Part shown: one piece after another, positions 1 to 9,712 of the stretch | How the letters are laid out: each line of letters begins with the position of its first letter | Numbering within the stretch: the stretch's first letter is position 1 | From: Methylocaldum sp. 14B | GTDB lineage: Bacteria > Pseudomonadota > Gammaproteobacteria > Methylococcales > Methylococcaceae | Length of the DNA stretch: 64,000 nt | Reading direction: 5' to 3' | Assembly: GCF_002005105.1 (NCBI RefSeq) | Contig: NZ_MSCV01000022.1 | Span: forward strand, 30,507-94,506 | Notes under the pieces: model-generated | The model's input: only the letters and a program-made list of their open reading frames with translations | Told to the model about the DNA's origin: nothing | Databases searched by the model: none | Made by a program: the position numbers and the translations under genes

Positions 1-2
1 CC

Positions 3-107
3 ATCGAAGGTGATCTGTGGGCTCAGCCGCTTCCCTTGCATCTTTACATCCGCACCGAAATCGATCTCGATACCGGCTATGCGCGGGTCAGCGATTTGAA
101 CGGATAG
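3..107 (+). CDS. tssE: T6SS baseplate protein TssE, C-terminal end (5' truncated by window)
   Basis: The frame opening at base 3 reads without a stop to TAG at 105-107 and gives 34 residues, including [18 protein letters not shown]. This resembles the C-terminal beta strands of TssE, the gp25-like lysozyme-fold baseplate wedge subunit. The stop lies three bases before the tssF start, the usual tssE-tssF order. Only the tail is visible, so the call rests on this short match plus the strong context. Confidence 0.72.
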   Translation: MEGDLWAQPLPLHLYIRTEIDLDTGYARVSDLNG

Positions 108-110
108 ACT

Positions 111-1988
111 ATGGACCCTCGATTGCTTCAGTACTACAACCGCGAGCTGCAGCACATTCGGGAGGTGGGTGCCGAGTTCGCCAAAGAGTTTCCGAAGATT
201 GCGGGCCGGCTGGGGCTGGACGAGTTCGAGTGTTCCGATCCGTACGTCGAGCGCCTGCTCGAGGGGTTTGCGTTTCTCGCGGCGCGGGTTCAACTCAAAA
301 TCGACGCCGAATTTCCGCGTTTAACCCAACATCTTCTCGAGGTCGTTTATCCGCATTATCTCTCGCCAACACCCTCGATGGCCGTGGTGCAACTCCAGCC
401 CGATCTTTCCGAGGGCGCGCTGGCCGAGGGATTCTTGGTGCCGCGCGCGACCTCGCTCAGAAGTCAAATCGGCAAAGGTGAGCAAACCGCCTGCGAATAT
501 CGGACCGCTCATGACGTCACGCTATGGCCCCTGCAACTGGTGGAAGCGCAATACCTCGCCACGCCCAGCGCAGTCGCCAATTTGGGCGTGCCGACCAAAC
601 CCGGCGTGAAGGCCGGGTTACGTCTTTGTCTCCGGACCAGCGCGGGTCTGCACTTCAATCAGCTCAAGCTGGACCGGTTGCCGATTTTCTTGCGCGGTAC
701 CGGCGAACTGCCGTTCCGTCTTTACGAGCAATTGCTTGCCGATACGCTTGCGTTGGCGGTCCAACCCGCATCGCGGCCATCGGAATGGGCCGAGATCATC
801 GACCGGACGCCGATATCTCGGCTGGGATTCGGCGATGATGAAGCCTTGTTGCCGTTTGGTCCGCGCTCGTTTCAGGGCTACAGGCTGCTGCAGGAATATT
901 TCGCGTTTCCGGAGCGCTATCTGTTCGTCGGGTTGAACGGCTTACAAAAGGCCGTCAGTCGTTGTGACGGCACCGAGCTCGAGGTCATCGCCCTGTTCAA
1001 GCGCGCCGAGCCTCATCTCGTCAACGCCGTCGATGCCGGCAATTTCTCGCTGTTCTGCACGCCGGCGATCAATTTGTTTCCGAAACGCACCGATCGTATT
1101 CACTTGACCCATTTCGTGCCGCACTATCATGTCGTGCCGGATCGAACGCGACCGATGGATTACGAGGTCTATGGCGTCAGCGAAGTGACCGGTTACGGAG
1201 CCACGCCGTCCGATGAACGGGAGTTCTTGCCGTTCTACGGGTCCAGGAGCGGTTATCGGCGGCGCGACGAGAACGCCTATTACACGCTGCATCGTGAAAA
1301 GCGCGTGTTGTCGTCCAAGCAGCGCCGGCAGGGGATGCGCTCCAGCTATATCGGCAGCGAAGTTTTCATCTCGCTGGTCGATGCGGCCGAAGCGCCGTAT
1401 CGCGGCGATCTGAAACAATTGGGCATGGAAACGCTCTGCACGAATCGCGATTTGCCCCTGCTGATGCCCGTCGGCATGGGCGCTACCGATTTTACCTTGC
1501 AGACCGGCGCTCCAGTGCAAGCGATACGGTGTTTGGCCGGTCCGACCAAGCCGAGGCCGTCGTCCGCCGACGGCGAAATGGCGTGGCGTCTGATCAATCA
1601 TCTGTCGCTCAACTATCTGACGCTGACGGATAGCAGCGAGACCGAAGGTGCGGCGGCGCTTCGCGAGTTGCTCGCCCTTTATGCGGATCCGAATGATGCG
1701 ACGGTACGCCGTCAAATCGAGGGCGTTCTGTCGATCGGATCCAAGAACGTGGTTCGTCGGGTGGATGCTGCCGGTCCCATTGTATTCGGGCGCGGCTTGG
1801 AGATTGCCGTCGAGTTCGACGAATCCGCATTCGAGGGCTCCGGCTGCTTTCTTCTGGGGGCCGTTCTCGAACAATTCTTCGCCCGTTATGTATCGTTGAA
1901 TTCGTTCGCTGAAACGTCGGTAAGGACGGCGGAACGAGGGGAGATCATGCGATGGCCGCTACGTATCGGGCAGCGACACACGATCTGA
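111..1988 (+). CDS. tssF: T6SS baseplate subunit TssF
   Basis: A 625-residue protein beginning MDPRLLQYYNRELQHIREVG, the family-typical TssF (VasA/ImpG) start, followed by the expected FAKEFPKIAGRLGL block and an R-rich middle part containing FVPHYHVV. Length fits the family (about 580-630). TssF forms the T6SS baseplate wedge with TssE, TssG and TssK and is cytoplasmic. Its start is three bases after the tssE stop and its 3' end overlaps tssG by 37 bases, so the genes are co-translated. No lesions are seen. Confidence 0.96.
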   Translation: MDPRLLQYYNRELQHIREVGAEFAKEFPKIAGRLGLDEFECSDPYVERLLEGFAFLAARVQLKIDAEFPRLTQHLLEVVYPHYLSPTPSMAVVQLQPDLSEGALAEGFLVPRATSLRSQIGKGEQTACEYRTAHDVTLWPLQLVEAQYLATPSAVANLGVPTKPGVKAGLRLCLRTSAGLHFNQLKLDRLPIFLRGTGELPFRLYEQLLADTLALAVQPASRPSEWAEIIDRTPISRLGFGDDEALLPFGPRSFQGYRLLQEYFAFPERYLFVGLNGLQKAVSRCDGTELEVIALFKRAEPHLVNAVDAGNFSLFCTPAINLFPKRTDRIHLTHFVPHYHVVPDRTRPMDYEVYGVSEVTGYGATPSDEREFLPFYGSRSGYRRRDENAYYTLHREKRVLSSKQRRQGMRSSYIGSEVFISLVDAAEAPYRGDLKQLGMETLCTNRDLPLLMPVGMGATDFTLQTGAPVQAIRCLAGPTKPRPSSADGEMAWRLINHLSLNYLTLTDSSETEGAAALRELLALYADPNDATVRRQIEGVLSIGSKNVVRRVDAAGPIVFGRGLEIAVEFDESAFEGSGCFLLGAVLEQFFARYVSLNSFAETSVRTAERGEIMRWPLRIGQRHTI

Positions 1989-2983
1989 TCGAGCTCCTTC
2001 GCCGCGAGCCCTATCGCTTCGACTTCTTCGAGGCATTGCGGCTGATCGAGTGCCATTACGCGGACAAGCCGAGATTGGGGAAATCGGTTAAAGCCACTGA
2101 TGATCCGATTCGGTTGAGTCAACAGCCGGAACTCGAGTTTGCGCCGTCGACCCTGGCTTCGTTCGCATCCGGCGCGGACGGTTTTCCGCCGCGTCTGTCG
2201 GCGCGTTTTCTTGGGCTGTTCGGACCCAACGGACCCATGCCCCTGCATTTGACCGAGTACGCCCGCGAGCGGGTCCGGCATCATGGCGATCATACGTTTT
2301 CGCGTTTCGCGGATGTGTTTCACCACCGGATGCTGTGCCTGTTTTATCGGGCTTGGGCCAATGCCCAGCCTACGGTGTGCCACGATCGCCCCGAATCGGA
2401 TCGCTTTGCGGCTTATTTGGGCTCCTTTTTCGGGATCGGTGTTCCGTCCGTTCAAAATCGGGACGCCATGCCGGATCGGGCTAAGCTTTACTTTACCGGT
2501 CTCTTGGCCGGACAAACCAAGCATCCCGAGGGTCTGCGCGCACTCATCGGCGATTTTTTCGGGATCAGCGTTAGCTTGCGGGAATTCGTCGGCGAATGGA
2601 TGGAGATCGCGACGCACGAACAGTCCCGGCTTGGAGTTTCGCCCTGCAGTGGGTCCTTGGGGTTGTCCGTAGTCGTGGGCGCCCGGGTTTGGGGTTGCCA
2701 GCATAAGTTCCGAATCGTGCTGGGCCCGATGGGAATCGATCGATATCGGGCGCTGCTGCCGGGCGGCGAAAGTTTGGTCGAGTTGATCGCCATCGTACGC
2801 AATTACGCCGGGGACGAACTGGTTTGGGATCTGAATCTGGTTCTTCGATATCAGGAAGTCCCATCTTTGCGATTGGATGGCAGCGCGCAACTGGGCTGGA
2901 CAAGCTGGCTGGGGACGAGACAAGAAGAAAAAGACGCAGACGAGTTGATGCTGAATCCGTTTTTTCGGTGCTCGGCGCTTTGA
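1952..2983 (+). CDS. tssG: T6SS baseplate subunit TssG
   Basis: A 343-residue protein with the TssG (VasB/ImpH) signature near the N-terminus: LLRREPYRFDFFEALRLIE, then PIRLSQQPELEFAPSTL, FLGLFGPNGPMPLHLTEYAR and FHHRMLCLFYRAWANAQP. TssG pairs with two TssF molecules in each baseplate wedge. The start at 1952 keeps the conserved N-terminus and lies inside the end of tssF in another frame, implying translational coupling. The extreme C-terminus (FFRCSAL) is short and family-plausible. Confidence 0.96.
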   Translation: MAATYRAATHDLIELLRREPYRFDFFEALRLIECHYADKPRLGKSVKATDDPIRLSQQPELEFAPSTLASFASGADGFPPRLSARFLGLFGPNGPMPLHLTEYARERVRHHGDHTFSRFADVFHHRMLCLFYRAWANAQPTVCHDRPESDRFAAYLGSFFGIGVPSVQNRDAMPDRAKLYFTGLLAGQTKHPEGLRALIGDFFGISVSLREFVGEWMEIATHEQSRLGVSPCSGSLGLSVVVGARVWGCQHKFRIVLGPMGIDRYRALLPGGESLVELIAIVRNYAGDELVWDLNLVLRYQEVPSLRLDGSAQLGWTSWLGTRQEEKDADELMLNPFFRCSAL

Positions 2984-3050
2984 TTCGCCTGCCTGTACAG
3001 AGTTGAATTTTCTAAACGATTAAAAACACCGGATCTAGGGGGATCGCTTC

Positions 3051-5762
3051 ATGGGAGAAATCAGCCGGGTCAAGCTTTTCGGCAAGCTTAACCGCATTTG
3101 CTACAAAGCTATCGAAAGCGCGACCGTGTTTTGCAAATTGCGGGGCAATCCGTACGTGGAATTGGTGCACTGGCTGCATCAATTGCTTCAGCTTCAGGAT
3201 TCGGATTTGCACCGCCTCATCAAGCAGTTCGGCATCGATCCGGGCCGCCTCGCCAAGGATTTTACCGAGTCGCTCGACCGCTTGCCGCGGGGAGCTACGT
3301 CCATATCCGACCTGTCGTCGCACGTCGAGGAGGCGGTCGAGCGAGGATGGGTATACGGAACGCTAATGTTCGGCGAAAACCAGGTCCGCTCGGGCCACCT
3401 GCTCGTCGGCATTTTGAAGACTCGGGGGCTGCGCGGCGAACTGGTCGGCATTTCGAAAGAATTCGAAAAGATCGGCCTCGAAACGCTGACCGAACGGTTG
3501 GCTGAGTTTGTTGGCGGTTCGCCCGAAGACGGATTGGCCGCGACCGACGGATTTCAGGCAGGCGGAGCGGCTCCTGGCGAAGCGAGCGGAGCTATATCGC
3601 CTGCTGCCATGGGCAAGCAGGAGGCGCTCAAGCAATTTACCGTCGACCTGACGGAACAGGCGAGGCAGGGAAAGATGGACCCTGTCGTGGGACGCGACGA
3701 GGAGATCCGCCAGGTCATCGATATCCTTATGCGCCGTCGTCAGAACAATCCCATCCTGACGGGCGAGGCGGGCGTCGGCAAGACCGCGGTCGTCGAAGGA
3801 TTCGCCCAGAAAATCGTGGCGGGCGATGTGCCGCCGCCTTTGCGCGATGTGAGCTTGCGCACCTTGGATGTCGGGCTCCTCCAGGCCGGGGCCAGCATGA
3901 AAGGGGAGTTCGAGAATCGATTGCGGCAAGTCATCGAGGAGGTCCAGGCCTCGCCCAAACCGATCATCCTCTTCATCGACGAGGCTCATACCTTGGTTGG
4001 CGCGGGCGGAGCTGCCGGTACCGGCGATGCCGCCAATCTTTTGAAGCCAGCCTTGGCGCGCGGCAACCTGCGCACGGTGGCGGCGACGACCTGGGCGGAA
4101 TACAAGAAATACATCGAAAAGGATCCGGCATTGACGCGCCGCTTCCAGGTCGTCCAGGTGCACGAACCGAGCGAAGAGAAAGCCATACGCATGATGCGCG
4201 GCGTGGTTTCCGTGATGGAAAAGCATCATCGGGTGCAAGTTTTGGACGAGGCGCTGGAATCCGCCGTCAAGCTTTCGCACCGTTATATCCCGGCGCGTCA
4301 GCTCCCCGACAAAGCCGTCAGCCTTCTCGACACCGCCTGCGCCCGCGTTGCCATAAGCCAGCACGCGGTGCCGCCCGAGGTGGACGATTGCCGAAAGCGC
4401 ATACAAGCACTCGAAACCGAGCTGGACATCATCGGCCGGGAACGTTCCGTAGGGATCGACACGACAGCCCGCGAAAACCGCGCGCTAGCCGAACTGGAGG
4501 CCGAACGTGAGAGGCTGGCGGCGCTGGAAGGCCGCTGGAACTCCGAAAAGGAAGTGGTCGAAAAGATTCTGGCCCTGCGTCAGCAACTTCGGGAGCAGAC
4601 CGGAAAAGTTGAAGGCACCGGCAGCTCCTTGGAGCAGGCGGCGGAACAGGCGGAACCCGCACCCGCCGTCGACCGGGATGCGCTGTTGTCCGAACTCAAG
4701 GACCTGCAAAGTCGGCTGCACGCGTTGCAAGGCGAACATCCGCTGATCCTGCCCACTGTCGACGGCCAAGCGGTCGCTTCCGTAGTCCAGGATTGGACCG
4801 GCATTCCCGTCGGACGCATGGTTAAGAACGAGGTCGAAACCGTGCTGAAGCTGGCCGATATCCTGGAACAGCGCATCATTGGCCAACGCCACGCCTTGGA
4901 AATGATTGCCAAGCGTATTCAGACCTCCCGTGCCGGTCTCGATAACCCCAATAAGCCGATCGGCGTCTTCATGTTGGCCGGCAGTTCGGGCGTCGGCAAG
5001 ACCGAAACCGCCCTGGCTTTGGCCGAGGCTCTCTACGGCGGCGAGCAGAACGTCATCACCATCAATATGAGCGAATATCAGGAGGCGCACACCGTATCGA
5101 CCCTCAAGGGTGCTCCGCCGGGTTACGTCGGTTACGGCGAGGGTGGCGTTCTGACCGAAGCGGTAAGGCGTAGGCCCTATAGCGTGGTGTTGCTGGACGA
5201 AGTCGAAAAAGCCCATCCCGACGTTCACGAGATCTTCTTCCAAGTATTCGACAAGGGCTGGATGGAGGACGGCGAAGGCCGGGTGATCGACTTCAAGAAC
5301 ACCCTGATTCTCCTGACTACCAACGCGGGGACGGACCTGATCATGAATCTGTGCAAAGACCCGGAACTGATGCCCGAACCCGACGGCATCGCCAAGGCTC
5401 TGCGCGAACCCTTGCTCAAGGTTTTCCCGCCTGCCTTGTTAGGCCGCCTGGTCGTCATTCCTTATTACCCGTTGAGCGACGAAATGATCGGTGCCATTGC
5501 GCGGCTGCAGCTCGGCCGCATCGAAAAGCGCATCCGGGAAACCCACAAGGTGCCGTTCAGTTATGACGACGAGGTGATCAAACTCATCACCAACCGTTGC
5601 ACCGAGCTCGAGAGCGGCGGGCGCATGATCGACGCGATTTTGACCAATACCGTGTTGCCGAGGATCAGCGAAGAGTTCTTGATCCGGATGATGGACGGGA
5701 ACGCCATAGAGCGGGTGCATATCGACGTGCAGGATGGACAATTCGGCTACCGGTTTGAATAA
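3051..5762 (+). CDS. clpV: T6SS AAA+ ATPase ClpV (TssH)
   Basis: A 903-residue ClpB-type double AAA+ ATPase that disassembles the contracted TssB/TssC sheath for recycling. It has an N-terminal Clp repeat-like domain (about 1-165), a first ATPase domain with Walker A GEAGVGKT and Walker B FIDEAHTL, a coiled-coil middle region (about 440-560), and a second ATPase domain with GSSGVGKT and [11 protein letters not shown]. The N-terminal part and T6SS neighbours separate it from housekeeping ClpB. ATG 3051 follows GGGGGATC. The gene ends the visible structural T6SS run. Confidence 0.96.
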   Translation: MGEISRVKLFGKLNRICYKAIESATVFCKLRGNPYVELVHWLHQLLQLQDSDLHRLIKQFGIDPGRLAKDFTESLDRLPRGATSISDLSSHVEEAVERGWVYGTLMFGENQVRSGHLLVGILKTRGLRGELVGISKEFEKIGLETLTERLAEFVGGSPEDGLAATDGFQAGGAAPGEASGAISPAAMGKQEALKQFTVDLTEQARQGKMDPVVGRDEEIRQVIDILMRRRQNNPILTGEAGVGKTAVVEGFAQKIVAGDVPPPLRDVSLRTLDVGLLQAGASMKGEFENRLRQVIEEVQASPKPIILFIDEAHTLVGAGGAAGTGDAANLLKPALARGNLRTVAATTWAEYKKYIEKDPALTRRFQVVQVHEPSEEKAIRMMRGVVSVMEKHHRVQVLDEALESAVKLSHRYIPARQLPDKAVSLLDTACARVAISQHAVPPEVDDCRKRIQALETELDIIGRERSVGIDTTARENRALAELEAERERLAALEGRWNSEKEVVEKILALRQQLREQTGKVEGTGSSLEQAAEQAEPAPAVDRDALLSELKDLQSRLHALQGEHPLILPTVDGQAVASVVQDWTGIPVGRMVKNEVETVLKLADILEQRIIGQRHALEMIAKRIQTSRAGLDNPNKPIGVFMLAGSSGVGKTETALALAEALYGGEQNVITINMSEYQEAHTVSTLKGAPPGYVGYGEGGVLTEAVRRRPYSVVLLDEVEKAHPDVHEIFFQVFDKGWMEDGEGRVIDFKNTLILLTTNAGTDLIMNLCKDPELMPEPDGIAKALREPLLKVFPPALLGRLVVIPYYPLSDEMIGAIARLQLGRIEKRIRETHKVPFSYDDEVIKLITNRCTELESGGRMIDAILTNTVLPRISEEFLIRMMDGNAIERVHIDVQDGQFGYRFE

Positions 5763-5863
5763 AAAATAAGGCCGCGACAAAGTCTCGGCAGCATCCTCGT
5801 GGTGACCCTGTTGCTACGAGTCTGTAATCAAAACAAGAGTACGAACCTGAGGGGGAAATTCGG

Positions 5864-6874
5864 ATGGACGTGTTCACCGAAGTCTATGACAAGAGTATCG
5901 AGTTGCTTAAGACGTCATCGCTGCAAAAGGACTGGAAAGACATCGAGTCCGGATTGAAGAAGCTGCTTCAATCCGATGGTCCGTCGGTCGATGCCGCACC
6001 GGTACTCGACAAGCTGCGCAAGCAGTTGGAAGAAGCCGCGAAGGGGAAAGCCTTGAGCGGCCGCGCGCAGTCCCAGGAGATCCTCAGCGCCTGTCAGACC
6101 GGCAGTTCCGGCTACCAAGACCGTGCGGCGTGCATCAAGCAGTTCCGGCATTTCTATCTGGTGGCGAAGAAAGGTAACCAGAGCATATGGGTTGTCGACT
6201 CTCCGAAGCACTATGGCAAGTGGACCTATGATCTCTTCGCCGGGAGGAACGAAGCCCAACTCAAATCGGATCTCAACCACTGGCGCGAGGTGTTCGGTGA
6301 GGGTAATCGGAAGATGATGTCCGAGGCGCTTCAGCTCGCCCGCAAGTGGAGTTCCGATGTGGAGGTCAAGCTGAGCGGCAAGTCCGGGGATGCGAACGAC
6401 ACGATCCGCCGCTGGTTTCACACCGACGGTGCCAAGGCCGGTGATCTCGATGCCAGCCGGGGCAAACTGCTCGACGGATTCAAGAAGATCACAGCGGCCT
6501 GTAATTCCGGCAAGGTGATATTTTCCGACCGTCCCCACAAGCGCGCGGACGGGTCGATGAAAAACACCTTCGCCTCGGTCAACAGCTTGGACGTCATGCC
6601 GGTGATCTACATTTACGAATTGTTTCTGCGCACCGGCAAGCGTACGCGTCTCGGAAACATTCCGAAGCTGTGGCTGTGCGCCCTGACGGTAGTCCACGAA
6701 TTATCCCACAAGCTGGTTAAGACCGAAGACATCCGTTACGACTACGACGGACTCAAGCCCGGCAACGGATTCAAAACCGAAGATGCCTTGAACAACGCCG
6801 ATAGCTGGGCTTACTTCGCCGGTGATCTTGTCGGCGCGATTCCCAAAAGTGCGATCAAGGAAGCACTAAGCTAA
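5864..6874 (+). CDS. M35-type (aspzincin) metallopeptidase, candidate T6SS effector
   Basis: A 336-residue protein with no signal peptide. Near the C-terminus it has the zinc motif HELSH (278-282), then TEDIRY with Asp289 in the place of the third aspzincin ligand, then NADSWAYF (311-318). These are the hallmarks of M35 / lysine-specific metallo-endopeptidase domains (HExxH plus GTxDxxYG). Many such domains occur in secreted toxins. The N-terminal 90 residues are unlike anything I recognise and may be a loading domain. It has a strong GAGGGGG site before ATG 5864 and lies 100 bases after clpV. A secreted effector role is inferred from context only. Confidence 0.75.
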   Translation: MDVFTEVYDKSIELLKTSSLQKDWKDIESGLKKLLQSDGPSVDAAPVLDKLRKQLEEAAKGKALSGRAQSQEILSACQTGSSGYQDRAACIKQFRHFYLVAKKGNQSIWVVDSPKHYGKWTYDLFAGRNEAQLKSDLNHWREVFGEGNRKMMSEALQLARKWSSDVEVKLSGKSGDANDTIRRWFHTDGAKAGDLDASRGKLLDGFKKITAACNSGKVIFSDRPHKRADGSMKNTFASVNSLDVMPVIYIYELFLRTGKRTRLGNIPKLWLCALTVVHELSHKLVKTEDIRYDYDGLKPGNGFKTEDALNNADSWAYFAGDLVGAIPKSAIKEALS

Positions 6875-7004
6875 ACCAGACGATTGCCCCATGTGCACAC
6901 TTTTCCGGCAAAGACTTTGTAAGCTCATCATCGTGGCTGCGACGGTGTTTCCTATATTCGCATGGGGCGACGCAGCTACGCTGCCCCAAATAAAGGAGTC
7001 AGGC

Positions 7005-7331
7005 ATGGAATCTTCCAAGAGACGTGCGCCGGCGGCGAAGCCGGTCACCCACAAAGGCATACGCTACGAGCAACTGCGTGCGGCGCGCTCACGAGGCTTC
7101 GGACAGAGCGGCGGCGTTATCGCGGCGGTCGACGAAGCCAGCGGTCAGGAACTCTGGACCTTGCAATTGTATACCACGCAGTACGACCCCCACGAGGAAA
7201 CCGATGCACAGGAGGTTTATATCGAGGAACTGCGTATCGATAAGAAGTCCGAGACGTTGATCGCACGCGACGAGCGCGGGCGCACGTTTATAGTCAATCT
7301 CAAGGATCGCACGGTCACCGAAAAGCACTAG
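7005..7331 (+). CDS. Small protein downstream of M35 peptidase, possible immunity partner
   Basis: The start at 7005 is preferred because AAAGGAG sits at ideal spacing, giving 108 residues. An in-frame ATG at 6891 would add 38 residues resembling a signal peptide (hydrophobic LIIVAATVFPIFAWGDA) but lacks a clear ribosome site. If that start is used, the protein is periplasmic or exported. The body contains GGVIAAVDEASGQELWTLQ and a later strand-rich segment ending in DRTVTEKH; I do not recognise the family. Position just after a peptidase toxin candidate suggests, but does not show, an immunity or accessory role. Confidence 0.6.
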   Translation: MESSKRRAPAAKPVTHKGIRYEQLRAARSRGFGQSGGVIAAVDEASGQELWTLQLYTTQYDPHEETDAQEVYIEELRIDKKSETLIARDERGRTFIVNLKDRTVTEKH

Positions 7332-7546
7332 GCGACTGGGGCGTCCGACGGGCTGGAGCGCGGCGCAGGACGCACGAACACGGCGAATTGGCTCGGGTTT
7401 TCTGATTCGCTCGATGGAGGCGAATCCCATCGATCGAGGGCACTGAGTGTCCCGGATCAGGGATTTGGGTACGGGTTCGGGTCATTTTTTCAAAAAACGC
7501 GGCATAAAATGCTGCACGTGAGCCCCGACGGGGATTAGGAGAAAGC

Positions 7547-8455
7547 ATGGCCGAGCAGACTGCTCGTGATTTGGTGGCGTACAAGAACTACACGCCGACG
7601 GGTCTCACTGAGACGAGACTAACCAGAAAGCTTACCCTGGACCAGGAGTGGGTATTCGGTGGATCGGGCGGCGTCGATATCATGATCAAGTTCGACAAGA
7701 ACTTTTTCAAAAAGCACCTGTTTACTTACTCCAAGAAAACCAATGAGGTCGCACAGATCGCCTTCTTCCTCTCAAAGGAGGCCGGCGACCCGCCCGGCAG
7801 AGAAATGGACTTCTGGCTCCAGGCCGAATTGATCAAGCTCAATCAAAAACTTCGGAAGGCGCTGGAACACCGTGCAGAAGCCTATCGGTGCACTTGCGGG
7901 CACTATCTGATCTCTCACGCCTGTACAAACTGCGGGCATGGCCCGGCAAAACACAAGACCGGGAGTGGGGCGAATTGCGCATGCAAGGAAGACACTGGTG
8001 CCGGAATAAAATGCGGCTGCACCACCTATACCAACAGATGTGTCGAATCCGGCTGCGCTTGCGGCGGGTTTACGAATACACCGACAGGGGCGTACGCAAC
8101 ATCCCGAAGCAATAGCGGAAAGGGACCCGATAACCCTTTGCAAGGAGCTCCTACGCAAGTAAATACGTGCATTATTCTCGACCGGATACCCATGGAAAAA
8201 TTCAAAGACGTGGTCATCAAATCGTTCGAGACCGCAGAAACGACATCCCACACCTGGGCGATCAATACCGAAAAACACCTGACATGGGATTTCGGAATCG
8301 CAAACTGTGTGGTCAATGCTTCGCTTGGGCAAGCTCCGAAAGATTGGACAACCAGCACCGGTGTAACGGTATCGGCCAAAAAACTCAGTTTTACCCCGGC
8401 CAGCAGCGGAAAGCGGGACCTGTACACTTATCAGGTTTTCCACTTGAGCAATTGA
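7547..8455 (+). CDS. Cysteine-rich protein of the T6SS accessory block, unknown function
   Basis: A 302-residue protein with good ribosome site TAGGAGA before ATG 7547. The middle holds 11 cysteines in 58 residues (positions 115, 117, 126, 129, 144, 146, 156, 158, 165, 170, 172) plus histidines, in CxC and CxxC spacing such as RCTCGHYLISHACTNCGH, which suggests a zinc-ribbon-like metal-binding insert. It is flanked by an N-terminal beta-rich part and a C-terminal part starting near VNTCIILDRIP. No signal peptide or membrane segment is seen. I do not recognise a family; the context suggests T6SS cargo or an accessory factor. The surroundings look more AT-rich than the T6SS core. Confidence 0.7.
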   Translation: MAEQTARDLVAYKNYTPTGLTETRLTRKLTLDQEWVFGGSGGVDIMIKFDKNFFKKHLFTYSKKTNEVAQIAFFLSKEAGDPPGREMDFWLQAELIKLNQKLRKALEHRAEAYRCTCGHYLISHACTNCGHGPAKHKTGSGANCACKEDTGAGIKCGCTTYTNRCVESGCACGGFTNTPTGAYATSRSNSGKGPDNPLQGAPTQVNTCIILDRIPMEKFKDVVIKSFETAETTSHTWAINTEKHLTWDFGIANCVVNASLGQAPKDWTTSTGVTVSAKKLSFTPASSGKRDLYTYQVFHLSN

Positions 8456-8680
8456 CGCGAGATACCGGTATAGCGGACTTACAAAGGCAATCTAGGATGT
8501 CCGAGATATCCGGTGTAAGGTCCGTAGATCAAGGCCAAACCCATCCTGTGTATCATCCGGATCGTATTTCGACCCCAGAGATGCATAGGATGAGCTAAGT
8601 AGCTTCTATAATTTCCTCTTGTGTTCCTTTAATCCCGATTCATTTTCTATTAGGCGTTATTTCGAATGGAGATTACATAA

Positions 8681-9646
8681 ATGCCGCTAGCACAACCGAA
8701 TACGAGAGGAGTATTCCCGGCGACGATGGGAGGGCAACCCATACCCGAGATAAAGGTCGCGGATAATACTGCATTAAGCGATATGGAAGATATCCATTTT
8801 GGTATGAATATCGATGAGGCCGTCAATGCCGATCTTTATCGGGATCTCGATCGCGGAAATCCGGTGGAGGCCGACCTTGTCGGCCTTGGCGCAAGAACCA
8901 TCGATATCAAGCGGCGCGGCGGGAGAACCGCGGAGGATGACTGGGAAATACACTGGGGAAATGCGAGAGCGCGCGGGCTCAAAGGCATGGACGACACGAA
9001 GTTCCAAAACTTTAACCAGGCTAGGCCCATTAAGCACCGCCAGTTTCCGGCGGGTGCGCATCTGGGCGGCGTCGACGTAGGGGGAACGAACAAAGAATAT
9101 AGCCTCGGTGCCACCACAAAAGCGGATACCGAAGGCCTTGAAATGGGTACGAGGTGGTCCAAAACCGCGCTTGAATATTCGCTGGCGCATGGCGGCGGAA
9201 AAATCCATTTTCACCTGGACGGAATGGGTGAATTATCCGGTATTTTCGATAAAACCGGGGATTATGGCTATAACGTCACCAGCCGCGAACTGCGGTACGT
9301 CAAGAGATTCTGGATGAGATTCCAGCATAAGGTGATATTTTATAACGGATATACGGCCGCTCTATTGCCGGTGATTGTCTGTCCTCCCTGGATACCGAAC
9401 TGGGAACCGGATAGCGCGACGAACACGTGCCGGGTATGCAATAAGGAATTCAGCAGAGTATTTCCGGTCCGGTGGCGTCATCACTGCCGCTTGTGCGGCA
9501 AGAATGTTTGCGACGTCTGTTCGCCCGACCGCGTCCGGTTGACGTTTCCGGTTCAGCGGCCCGGGCACGTACGTGAAACCGGCCCGGTAAGGGTCTGTAG
9601 ACCCTGTTATTTGGCCTTCAATCGTGCGCTTCCCGCTCCGATATAA
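8681..9646 (+). CDS. FYVE zinc-finger domain protein, candidate T6SS effector
   Basis: A 321-residue protein without a signal peptide. Residues 241-310 form a complete FYVE finger: a WxxD motif (W241, D244), eight zinc cysteines (250, 253, 269, 272, 277, 280, 306, 309), the basic patch RWRHHCRLCG (264-273) and the RVC motif (304-306). These residues bind phosphatidylinositol-3-phosphate in eukaryotic FYVE proteins. The N-terminal 230 residues contain a well-ordered block around HFHLDGMGELSGIFDKTGDY and end in FYNGY; I cannot assign them. The gene lies between clpV and vgrG with an AT-rich leader. Delivery by T6SS into a eukaryotic host or grazer is inference; the FYVE motif is directly visible. 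Confidence 0.88.
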   Translation: MPLAQPNTRGVFPATMGGQPIPEIKVADNTALSDMEDIHFGMNIDEAVNADLYRDLDRGNPVEADLVGLGARTIDIKRRGGRTAEDDWEIHWGNARARGLKGMDDTKFQNFNQARPIKHRQFPAGAHLGGVDVGGTNKEYSLGATTKADTEGLEMGTRWSKTALEYSLAHGGGKIHFHLDGMGELSGIFDKTGDYGYNVTSRELRYVKRFWMRFQHKVIFYNGYTAALLPVIVCPPWIPNWEPDSATNTCRVCNKEFSRVFPVRWRHHCRLCGKNVCDVCSPDRVRLTFPVQRPGHVRETGPVRVCRPCYLAFNRALPAPI

Positions 9647-9712
9647 GCGTCGGCGATGCTGAAAAAGAAAGGCCCGAATTTCCACGCTCTGTACTATTCC
9701 GAAAGTTGATCT

